Shown here piece by piece: positions 1 through 5,852 of a stretch of 8,491 nucleotides of DNA (position 1 is the stretch's first letter; every line of letters starts with the position of its first letter). The DNA lies in contig JBGPHT010000238.1 of NCBI GenBank assembly GCA_041484525.1, forward strand, positions 1 to 8,491. Reading direction: 5' to 3'. This DNA is from JBGPHT01 sp041484525 (GTDB taxonomy: Bacteria; Acidobacteriota; Terriglobia; Bryobacterales; Bryobacteraceae). Made by a program: the position numbers and the translations under genes. The notes below the pieces were generated by a model. It made no database searches. It had not been told where the DNA came from and saw only the letters and a program-made list of their open reading frames with translations.

Positions 1-98
1 AGGAGTAGGCGCACGATCCGCAAGCGCGGCTCTGCCCCCATTGCCGAGAACATATCCGCATAACGGGTAGTCAGTTCAGCATCGGTTCGTTTGTTCAT
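1..98 (-). CDS. arsR: Second, divergent copy of arsR (5' end only, runs off the left edge)
   Basis: The minus strand from 98 down to 1 encodes the first 32 residues of an ArsR repressor. They match the rightward arsR beginning at 236 except for Asn instead of Ser at residue 2 and one silent Tyr codon change. The ATG at 98-96 has the same AGGAG ribosome-binding site as the other copy, here at 109-105. The frame is open to the window edge, so I cannot tell whether the gene is complete or is only the 5' part copied in an inversion. If intact, it would encode a near-identical arsenite-responsive repressor and could head a second, leftward ars transcription unit. Confidence 0.75.
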   Translation of the reverse strand, partial: MNKRTDAELTTRYADMFSAMGAEPRLRIVRLL

Positions 99-115
99 GC
101 CCGGCTCCTGTCTCC

Positions 116-139
116 ATACTTCCAATATAATCGAAATAT
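116..139. promoter_or_regulatory. Putative ArsR operator, leftward copy
   Basis: This 24-bp AT-rich imperfect dyad lies just upstream of the leftward arsR ribosome-binding site; 9 of 12 half-site positions are symmetric. The core is TTCCAATATAATCGAA. It mirrors the dyad at 195-218. ArsR/SmtB repressors bind such AT-rich dyads overlapping their own promoters, so this is a likely autoregulatory site. At the mirror position of the rightward -10 candidate (135-140, minus strand) the sequence is CATATT. No convincing -35 is visible. Confidence 0.55.
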
Positions 140-185
140 GGCCAGTGTCAACCGCTTGCATGACCGATATCAGCGGGTGCCCGCC

Positions 186-333
186 ACACTGGCTATAGTT
201 CGATTATATTGGAAGTATGGAGACAGGAGCCGGGCATGAGCAAACGAACCGATGCTGAACTGACTACCCGTTACGCGGATATGTTCTCGGCAATGGGGGC
301 AGAGCCGCGCTTGCGGATCGTGCGCCTACTCCT
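186..333. repeat. Right arm of large inverted repeat
   Basis: This is the partner of 1-148, separated from it by a 37-bp centre (149-185) that is not part of the palindrome. It contains the operator, ribosome-binding site and first codons of the rightward arsR. As the left arm ends at the window edge, the true outer boundary cannot be placed. Confidence 0.92.
195..218. promoter_or_regulatory. Putative ArsR operator and promoter region, rightward copy
   Basis: This imperfect dyad with core TTCGATTATATTGGAA ends seven bases before the AGGAG of the rightward arsR. Nine of 12 half-site positions are symmetric. A TATAGT box at 194-199 and a TATATT at 205-210 could act as the -10, but neither has a good -35 at normal spacing, so the exact promoter is unresolved. 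Placement and symmetry fit autorepression of the ars operon by ArsR, released by arsenite. Confidence 0.55.
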
Positions 334-580
334 GAACGCCCACCCTGAAGGGCTGGTGGTGGGCGAGATTGGGAGTGAGCTGGAGATACCGTCCAGCACG
401 CTTTCCCATCACCTCGACAAGCTGAAAAACGAGGATTTGGTGCGCGTCCGGCGAGAGGGGACGTTCCTCTGGTACTCGGCCAATACTGAAGCCCTACAGG
501 AGCTGCTAGGGTTCCTCTTCGCCGAATGCTGCACCCGAAACAAAGCGATCGAGCCGCAGAAGATCGTCTGCTGCAAGTGA
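236..580 (+). CDS. arsR: Arsenite-responsive repressor ArsR
   Basis: This 114-residue winged-helix repressor heads the ars operon. The ATG at 236 is chosen because AGGAG lies at 225-229 and the mirrored copy shares the same start; a TTG nine codons earlier would run through the operator. The helix-turn-helix lies around residues 42-66, with the SSTLSHHLDKL recognition helix, followed by the wing. It lacks the ELCVCDL arsenite site of plasmid R773 ArsR. Instead it has C-terminal cysteine pairs C98-C99 and C112-C113, resembling the Acidithiobacillus ferrooxidans type, where C-terminal cysteines bind As(III). Arsenite binding there would release the operator. Its stop is followed closely by the arsC1 ribosome-binding site, so the genes are co-transcribed. 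Confidence 0.93.
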   Translation: MSKRTDAELTTRYADMFSAMGAEPRLRIVRLLLNAHPEGLVVGEIGSELEIPSSTLSHHLDKLKNEDLVRVRREGTFLWYSANTEALQELLGFLFAECCTRNKAIEPQKIVCCK

Positions 581-593
581 GGAGATTTACGCC

Positions 594-1040
594 GTGATAA
601 AGTCCAGTGCCCTTTTTCTCTGCACCGGCAACTCGCGCCGCACACAGATGGCCGAGGGGTTCCTACGTGCCCTGGCCGGAGACGAGTTCGACGTGGTCAG
701 CGCGGGTTCCGAGGAAACGCCGCTCGATCCCGATGCGGTTGCCGCCATGAGTGAGGTCGGGATTGACATTTCGGGGCATGAGCCGAAGGCGGTAAACCGC
801 TATCTCGGCCGACGCTTCAGCTACGTGGTGATGCTGTGCGACCGCTAGAAGGAGCGGAGCTGCCCGATCTTCCCAGGCGCGATCTGGCGCTTGCACTGGG
901 ATCTGGAAGATCCTTCGCGGGTCGCCACGCCTGGCAGTCGACGCGAAGCCATGCGCCGCGTGCGCGATGACATTCAGCGGCATGTGATGGATTTTGTAAA
1001 GAAAAACGGAGTGACGAAAAGCAAAGAGCAACCGGCATGA
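594..1040 (+). pseudogene. arsC: Arsenate reductase (LMW-phosphatase type), interrupted by in-frame TAG
   Basis: This gene encodes an ArsC of the low-molecular-weight tyrosine phosphatase fold, which reduces arsenate to arsenite through a cysteine relay. The GTG start at 594 follows AGGAG at 580-584. The P-loop CTGNSRR has nucleophile C10 and R16; its second cysteine, C15 in Staphylococcus aureus ArsC, is Arg here. C82 is the first relay cysteine. An in-frame TAG at 846-848 (codon 85) then stops translation, although the same frame goes on with C90, FPG, an EDPS acid loop (D106) and a normal end at 1038-1040. Spacings C10-C82, C82-C90 and C90-D106 (72, 8, 16) equal those in the downstream arsC, so the TAG occupies a normal residue position rather than an insertion. 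Without readthrough the 84-residue product lacks C90 and D106 and should be inactive. Mutation, sequencing error and amber suppression are all possible. Confidence 0.85.
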
Positions 1041-1050
1041 GCAACGTTAC

Positions 1051-1530
1051 ATGAACATCCTCTTTCTCTGCACCGGCAACTCCTGCCGCTCGATATTGGC
1101 TGAAGCCACCTTCAACCACCTCGCCCCCGCTGGCTGGACTGCCATGAGTGCGGGAAGCCAACCCACTGGGCAGGTGCATCCTCGTTCGCTGGCACTGCTG
1201 GCCCGTGAAGGCATCTCGACCGAGGGCTATCACAGCAAGTCCTGGGACAACCTCCCGCTGCCCCCCGATGTGGTCATAACGGTCTGCTCCAGCGCGGCCG
1301 GTGAAACCTGTCCCGCTTACCTTGGCCAGATGGTGCGCAGCCATTGGGGCGTGGAAGACCCGGCGCACGCAACTGGCACGGACGCCGAAATCGACGCGGC
1401 TTTCATAGCGGCCTATCGTATCTTGCGTGCGCGCATCGAAACTTTCCTCGCACTCCGGGTTGAGGAGTTGAAGGGCGAACCTCAGCGCCTGAAAGCTGAG
1501 CTGGACCGAATTGGCACGCTCTTACGATGA
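1051..1530 (+). CDS. arsC: Arsenate reductase ArsC, LMW-phosphatase type (second, intact copy)
   Basis: This 159-residue cytoplasmic arsenate reductase has the phosphatase fold. The P-loop CTGNSCRS starts at C7 and ends at R13, the relay cysteines are C79 and C87 (VCSSAAGETCP), and the acid loop is HWGVEDPA with D103. In this family the P-loop cysteine attacks arsenate and the distal pair is re-reduced by thioredoxin or a similar partner. Residues after about 140 form a charged helical tail. The ATG at 1051 begins 10 bases after the stop of arsC1 and has no clear Shine-Dalgarno, so it may depend on coupling to upstream translation. Because arsC1 is interrupted, this copy probably carries the arsenate reductase activity. 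It is clearly diverged from arsC1, so the pair is not a recent duplication. Confidence 0.92.
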   Translation: MNILFLCTGNSCRSILAEATFNHLAPAGWTAMSAGSQPTGQVHPRSLALLAREGISTEGYHSKSWDNLPLPPDVVITVCSSAAGETCPAYLGQMVRSHWGVEDPAHATGTDAEIDAAFIAAYRILRARIETFLALRVEELKGEPQRLKAELDRIGTLLR

Positions 1531-1561
1531 TCTTGATTTCGACTTTTGAAGGAGACTCACA

Positions 1562-1924
1562 ATGAAAACGATCCAGGTATTTGACCCCGCGCTCTGCTGC
1601 AGCACCGGCGTTTGCGGCGTTGATGTTGATCAGGCGCTGGTCAGCTTTTCGGCTGACGTAGCCTGGGCCAAACTGAACGGAGCGCAGATCGAACGTTTCA
1701 ATCTGGCACAGCAACCTATGGCCTTCGCTGAAAGCACCACCGTGAAAGGCTTCTTGGAGCGCTCGGGCCAGGAAGCGCTGCCGCTGGTTCTCGTTAACGG
1801 TGAAGTCGCCTTGGCCGGCCGTTACCCCAACCGTGCGGAGCTGGCACGTTGGGCAGGCATTTTGCCGATTGCCACCGAAACAACGTCCCCCGGAAGCTGC
1901 TGCTCCGACAGCAAGTGCTGCTGA
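1562..1924 (+). CDS. arsD: Arsenic metallochaperone ArsD
   Basis: This is a 120-residue ArsD, the usual family length. The family takes arsenite from cytosolic thiols and passes it to ArsA, and also represses weakly. The cysteines expected for this are present: C12, C13 and C18 near the N-terminus (LCCSTGVC), which form the As(III) transfer site in R773 ArsD, plus the vicinal pairs C113-C114 and C119-C120 at the C-terminus. The start is supported by AAGGAG at 1549-1554, seven bases before the ATG. It sits directly before arsA, the common arsDA arrangement, with an 18-base gap. Confidence 0.96.
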   Translation: MKTIQVFDPALCCSTGVCGVDVDQALVSFSADVAWAKLNGAQIERFNLAQQPMAFAESTTVKGFLERSGQEALPLVLVNGEVALAGRYPNRAELARWAGILPIATETTSPGSCCSDSKCC

Positions 1925-1942
1925 ACCTGAGAAGCATAAATC

Positions 1943-3727
1943 ATGAACTTTCTATACCAGCCGCCGCGCTTTCTTTTCTTCACCGGCAAAGGCGGCGTGG
2001 GCAAGACTTCAATTGCCTGCGCAACGGCCATTCAGCTTGCCGAGGCCGGAAAGCGCGTGCTGCTGGTCAGCACTGATCCGGCATCCAACGTGGGCCAGGT
2101 ATTCGGGGTCAGCATTGGCAATCAAATCACGTCCATTCCGGGCGTTGCCCGCCTGTCTGCACTGGAAATCGACCCGCAGGCTGCGGCACAGGCATACCGT
2201 GACCGCATCGTCGGCCCGGTGCGCGGCGTTCTGCCGGAGGCCGTGGTCAAGGGTATTGAGGAGCAACTTTCCGGCGCCTGCACCACCGAGATTGCAGCCT
2301 TCGACGAGTTCACGGCGCTGCTGACCGACGCGGCACTAACCACCGACTACGACCACATCCTCTTTGACACCGCGCCCACGGGCCACACTATCCGGCTGCT
2401 GCAACTGCCGGGCGCCTGGAGCGGTTTCCTGGAGGAAGGCAAGGGCGACGCCTCGTGTCTCGGCCCGCTGGCCGGCCTTGAAAAGCAGCGCGACCAATAC
2501 AGGCAAGCGGTCGAAGCCTTGGCCGACCCCCGGCACACGCGCCTGATTCTGGTCGCTCGCGCCCAGCAATCCACGCTGCGCGAAGTCGCCCGCACGCATG
2601 AAGAACTCGCGAAAATCGGCCTGTCGGAACAGTTTCTGGTCATCAATGGCGTGCTGCCGCGCGGTGAAGCGGCGCTCGATCCGCTGGCAGCGGCGATCTG
2701 CGCACGCGAGCAAGCCGTTTTATCGACTCTCCCCGACGTGCTCAAAGCATTGCCTTACGATCAGGTAGCCCTCAAGCCTTTTAATCTGGTCGGTCTGAAT
2801 GCCCTGCGTCAGCTGCTCACTGAAACCGTTTCGCGGGAAGTAATCGGCGAAGACCGGCAGGTGACCTTCGATACACCCAGCCTCTCAGCGCTCGTCGATG
2901 TCATCGCCGCCGATAAGCATGGCCTGGTGATGTTGATGGGCAAAGGCGGCGTCGGAAAAACGACCTTAGCCGCGGCAGTGGCCGTGGAACTGGCCCATCG
3001 CGGCCTGCCGGTACACCTCACGACGACGGACCCGGCGGCCCATCTTTCCGAAACGCTGAATGGCTCTCTCAATAACCTCACCGTGAGCCGGATCGACCCG
3101 CATGCCGAAACCGAGATCTACAGACAGCACGTGCTGGATACGAAAGGTGCGAAGCTTGACGCCGAAGGCCGCGCGCTGCTGGACGAAGACCTGCGTTCGC
3201 CCTGCACGGAAGAAATCGCCGTGTTCCAGGCTTTTTCACGAGTCATCCGCGAGGCCGGCCAGAAGTTTGTTGTGATGGATACCGCCCCGACCGGCCACAC
3301 CCTGCTGCTGCTCGATGCGACAGGCGCTTATCACCGTGAAATCACGCGCCAGATAACCGACAAGAGGTTGCACGTCATCACGCCCATGATGCGGCTCCAG
3401 GACGAAAAACAAACCAAAAGACTCTTGGTGACATTGGCGGAAACCACGCCGGTGCTGGAGGCTGCCGGCCTGCAAGCGGACCTGCGGCGCGCAGGCATCG
3501 AGCCGTGGGCATGGATTATCAACAACAGCGTTGCAGCCGCCCATCCGCTCTCGCCCCTGCTGCGCCAGCGGGCGCATAACGAACTGAGAGAGATCGAGGC
3601 TGTGGCCAAACACCATGCTCACCGCTATGCGGTCGTTCCGCTGTTGAGAGAAGAGCCGGTCGGTGTTCCGCACCTGTTGGAACTGTCGGGCCACGCTGAG
3701 ACACTTGCGGGAAGTTCGAAAGGCTGA
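1943..3727 (+). CDS. arsA: Arsenite-stimulated efflux ATPase ArsA
   Basis: This 594-residue double-domain ATPase energises the arsenite carrier. It has two homologous nucleotide-binding halves. P-loop GKGGVGKT lies at 15-22 and again at 333-340, and the signature DTAPTGHT at 142-149 and 446-453. The three As(III)-binding cysteines of E. coli R773 ArsA (113, 172, 422) are present as C113, C172 and C421. Length is close to the 583 residues of R773 ArsA, and no domain is broken. ArsD delivers arsenite to this site, which stimulates ATP hydrolysis; the protein docks on ArsB or Acr3 at the membrane. The ribosome-binding site is weak (GAGAAG at 1929-1934). The acr3 start lies eight bases after the stop. 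Confidence 0.97.
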   Translation: MNFLYQPPRFLFFTGKGGVGKTSIACATAIQLAEAGKRVLLVSTDPASNVGQVFGVSIGNQITSIPGVARLSALEIDPQAAAQAYRDRIVGPVRGVLPEAVVKGIEEQLSGACTTEIAAFDEFTALLTDAALTTDYDHILFDTAPTGHTIRLLQLPGAWSGFLEEGKGDASCLGPLAGLEKQRDQYRQAVEALADPRHTRLILVARAQQSTLREVARTHEELAKIGLSEQFLVINGVLPRGEAALDPLAAAICAREQAVLSTLPDVLKALPYDQVALKPFNLVGLNALRQLLTETVSREVIGEDRQVTFDTPSLSALVDVIAADKHGLVMLMGKGGVGKTTLAAAVAVELAHRGLPVHLTTTDPAAHLSETLNGSLNNLTVSRIDPHAETEIYRQHVLDTKGAKLDAEGRALLDEDLRSPCTEEIAVFQAFSRVIREAGQKFVVMDTAPTGHTLLLLDATGAYHREITRQITDKRLHVITPMMRLQDEKQTKRLLVTLAETTPVLEAAGLQADLRRAGIEPWAWIINNSVAAAHPLSPLLRQRAHNELREIEAVAKHHAHRYAVVPLLREEPVGVPHLLELSGHAETLAGSSKG

Positions 3728-3735
3728 AAACAGGC

Positions 3736-4821
3736 ATGTACGCACAGACGAGTCCCCGGCTCTCTTTTCTCGATCGGTATCTTACACTCTGGATTTTCGC
3801 TGCAATGGCCGCTGGAGTTGGCCTCGGGTACGTGGTTCCCGGCGTCGTACCATTCCTCGACCGTTTTAGCGTCGGCACAACATCCATCCCCATCGCCATC
3901 GGGCTGATCTTGATGATGTATCCACCGCTGGCGAAGGTGAGGTACGAAGAGATGGGGCGAGTATTCCAGCACCGACGTATCCTGCTCCTCTCGCTCGTCC
4001 AGAATTGGGTGGTCGGGCCGATCCTGATGTTCGCGCTCGCCGTGCTTTTCCTGCGCGACAAACCTGAATACATGACGGGCCTCATTCTGATCGGTCTTGC
4101 CCGCTGCATCGCTATGGTCATCGTCTGGAATGACCTCGCGCACGGCGACCGTGAGTACGCAGCTGGCCTCGTCGCGCTCAACTCAATCTTCCAGGTGCTG
4201 TTCTTCTCCGTCTACTCGTACTTCTTCCTAGCCACGGTTCCACGCTGGTTGGGCCTCCGCGCGGTAGAGGTGGACATCTCCATGTCTGAAATCGCTAAGA
4301 GTGTCTTCATCTACCTGGGCATCCCGTTCATCGCCGGAATGCTTACGCGTTTCGCGCTGTAGAAAGCGAGGGGCCGCGAATGGTACGAGAAGAAATTCAT
4401 CCCGAGGATTAGCCCGATCACCTTGATCGCTTTGTTGTTCACCATCGTGGTGATGTTCTCCCTGAAGGGCGAGATGATCGTACAGTTGCCATTCGACGTG
4501 GTTCGCGTCGCCATCCCGCTCACTCTCTACTTTGTGGTGATGTTCTTCGCTTCGTTCTGGATGAGCAAGAAAGCCGGCGCCAACTATGCGGAAGCGACCA
4601 CGCTCTCATTCACGGCTTCGTCCAACAACTTCGAACTGGCAATCGCCGTTGCCATCGCGACGTTCGGCATCCACCATGGCGCCGCTTTCGCGGCGGTCAT
4701 TGGACCGCTGGTCGAGGTTCCCGTGCTCATTTCCCTGGTCAATGTCGCACTTTGGATCAATCGGAAATGGTATGGTGGCGTGTTTGCGACCATCGATACA
4801 TGCCGAATCAAGACATCCTGA
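3736..4821 (+). pseudogene. acr3: Arsenite efflux carrier Acr3, interrupted by in-frame TAG
   Basis: This gene encodes an Acr3-family (BART superfamily) arsenite exporter of about 360 residues and about ten membrane helices. The essential helix-4 cysteine is C124 in GLARCIAMVIVWNDLA, and the conserved late-helix glutamate is E327 in GPLVEVPVL, counting the stop as a codon. A TAG at 4360-4362 (codon 209) falls in the cytoplasmic stretch between TRFAL and KARGREWYE. The frame continues without any shift to a TGA at 4819-4821, with strongly conserved sequence throughout. The two pieces would be 208 and 152 residues; the TTG at 4423 has no ribosome-binding site and is a poor restart. As written, the operon lacks its exporter unless the stop is read through, the base is an error, or another carrier exists outside the window. 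Start chosen at ATG 3736, eight bases after arsA. Confidence 0.88.
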
Positions 4822-4888
4822 AGGGATGGCGGTGGCTGGGGATTTACGACCACCAGTGTGAGGCTGCACGCGGTTTTCAAGACAGTCC

Positions 4889-4905
4889 GGCCGCTAAAAA
4901 CGGCC
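4889..4905. other. GC-rich hairpin between acr3 and the small Cys-rich gene
   Basis: GGCCG at 4889-4893 pairs with CGGCC at 4901-4905 around a seven-base loop, CTAAAAA. It stands 68 bases after the acr3 stop. There is no T-run after it, so it is not a standard intrinsic terminator. It could be a weak terminator, an RNA-stabilising stem or chance. The rest of 4822-4939 shows no gene. Confidence 0.35.
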
Positions 4906-4939
4906 ACCTAGAAAAGGGAAGGACCCCAGGAAACAAGTT

Positions 4940-5101
4940 ATGTACTGCTATGAATGTTCGCAGGCCGGCACCCGCGGCGAAGCCATCGGTATTTGCCATC
5001 ACTGTTCGGTCGCCCTCTGTCAACAACACGGCTCAATGATTACTGATCCAGTGACGATGAGCTTCAGAAAGGCCCGTCTGAGCGATTGTCCGAGTTGGTG
5101 A
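4940..5101 (+). CDS. Small Cys/His-rich putative zinc-ribbon protein (DUF2180-like)
   Basis: A 53-residue reading frame opens with MYCYECS and carries C3, C6, C19, H20, H21, C22, C27 and H30: two CxxC-type pairs and a CxxxH-like end. This pattern resembles the DUF2180 family of small zinc-binding proteins, whose function is not established. AGGAAA at 4928-4933 is a reasonable ribosome-binding site. From memory, such proteins usually run a little longer and end with another CxxC; here only a single C50 follows an RKARL segment before TGA, so the C-terminus may be shortened or frameshifted. It lies between the ars operon and the sulfur operon and could be the last gene of the former. Family assignment rests on the N-terminal motif only. 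Confidence 0.6.
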   Translation: MYCYECSQAGTRGEAIGICHHCSVALCQQHGSMITDPVTMSFRKARLSDCPSW

Positions 5102-5129
5102 ACGATTCCTCCGTGTCGGTGGCGCCCGC

Positions 5130-5164
5130 TTGACAAGTATTCAACTGCATGATTGACTACTTGT
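5130..5164 (+). promoter_or_regulatory. Promoter -35 box and dyad operator before the ArsR-rhodanese gene
   Basis: TTGACA at 5130-5135 is a perfect -35 consensus. It overlaps a dyad at 5133-5164, in which ACAAGTA (5133-5139) pairs with TACTTGT (5158-5164) and TCAA (5141-5144) with TTGA (5153-5156), all sharing one centre; 11 of the outer 12 positions match. The size and layout fit an ArsR/SmtB operator. The dyad ends four bases before the ATG at 5169, which leaves no room for a Shine-Dalgarno. A clear -10 is not evident. Binding by the downstream repressor would block this promoter. Confidence 0.7.
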
Positions 5165-5168
5165 ATAG

Positions 5169-5852
5169 ATGGATCAGTCCCTCAAGCGCGAATTCAAGAC
5201 GGAGCTTTTCGAGCAATTCGCCAGGATCGGCAAGGCGCTCGCCAGCGGCCGCAGACTTGAATTGCTGGAATTGCTGGCTCAGAGGGCGCGAAACGTGGAA
5301 GATCTGGCGCATCTGACGGGCATGTCAGTCGCCAATACCTCTCAACATCTGCAAGTGCTTCGTGCCGCGCGGCTGGTCGAGGTCCGCAAGTCCGGCTTGT
5401 ACGCAACTTACCGGCTCGCCGACGAGAGGGTCTTTGATTTGTGGAAAGCTCTCCGTGAACTCGGTGAGAGTAGGCTCGCCGAAGTGAACCAGATGGTTCG
5501 GGCCTACCTCTCCGGTAGGGACTCCCTTGAGGCCGTCACAGCAGCGGATCTGCGCCGGAAGCTCAAGAACAGCAGCGTCATCGTCTTGGATGTGCGCCCC
5601 GCCGACGAGTATGCCGCCGGACACATTGCGGGAGCGCGGTCCATCCCACTGAATGAACTACAGACGCGGCTTAGGGAACTGCCCAAGAATCGAGAGATCG
5701 TGGCGTACTGCCGAGGCCCGTACTGTGTACTGGCGGACGAAGCGGTGGCACTGCTGCGCTCGCGCGGACGCCGAGCATTCCGATTCGAACAGGGATTCCC
5801 CGAATGGAAAGCTAGCGGCCTTCCCGTGGAACTACTGGAGGTGCGAGGGTGA
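5169..5852 (+). CDS. ArsR-family regulator fused to a rhodanese domain
   Basis: This 227-residue fusion has an ArsR-type winged helix at about residues 10-105, with recognition segment MSVANTSQHLQVL, and a rhodanese domain at about 125-224 (VIVLDVRPADEYAAGHI, catalytic loop CRGPYC, GFPEWKASGLPV). The DNA-binding half contains no cysteine, so it cannot use the metal sites of ArsR/SmtB or the N-terminal disulfide of SqrR/BigR. The only cysteines are C181, the predicted persulfide-carrying residue of the rhodanese loop, and C186 five residues on. Rhodaneses hold sulfane sulfur as a cysteine persulfide, so this half may sense persulfide or thiosulfate and control DNA binding; that is inference. 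It probably represses its own operon through the dyad just upstream. Its stop overlaps the next gene's GTG, indicating translational coupling. No ribosome-binding site is visible. Confidence 0.92.
   Translation: MDQSLKREFKTELFEQFARIGKALASGRRLELLELLAQRARNVEDLAHLTGMSVANTSQHLQVLRAARLVEVRKSGLYATYRLADERVFDLWKALRELGESRLAEVNQMVRAYLSGRDSLEAVTAADLRRKLKNSSVIVLDVRPADEYAAGHIAGARSIPLNELQTRLRELPKNREIVAYCRGPYCVLADEAVALLRSRGRRAFRFEQGFPEWKASGLPVELLEVRG

Larger units (their letters stand above)
1..148. repeat. Left arm of large inverted repeat
   Basis: Positions 1-148 are the reverse complement of 186-333, with paired coordinates summing to 334. I count four mismatches by eye: two inside arsR and two at 136/198 and 140/194 in the promoter-operator region. 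The arm covers the arsR start, ribosome-binding site and operator. It reaches the window edge, so the repeat may be longer than shown. Confidence 0.92.

Noticed and set aside
209..235. Upstream TTG start extending arsR by nine residues
   Set aside because: It lies in the operator dyad; the ATG at 236 has a well-spaced AGGAG and the mirrored arsR copy uses the same ATG.
1..333. Inverted repeat as the ends of an insertion sequence
   Set aside because: The arms carry arsR coding and regulatory sequence, the 37-bp centre has no transposase, and no target duplication is visible.
3519..4181. Minus-strand open frame of 220 codons across the arsA-acr3 junction
   Set aside because: It is antisense to two clear genes, Arg/Ser/Pro-rich, without a motif or ribosome-binding site.
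4423..4821. Independent gene made of the second half of Acr3, starting at TTG 4423
   Set aside because: It is in frame with the first half, has no ribosome-binding site and starts inside conserved Acr3 sequence, so it is part of the interrupted gene.
4889..4905. Intrinsic terminator after acr3
   Set aside because: The stem is only five pairs and no T-run follows, so I list it only as a hairpin.
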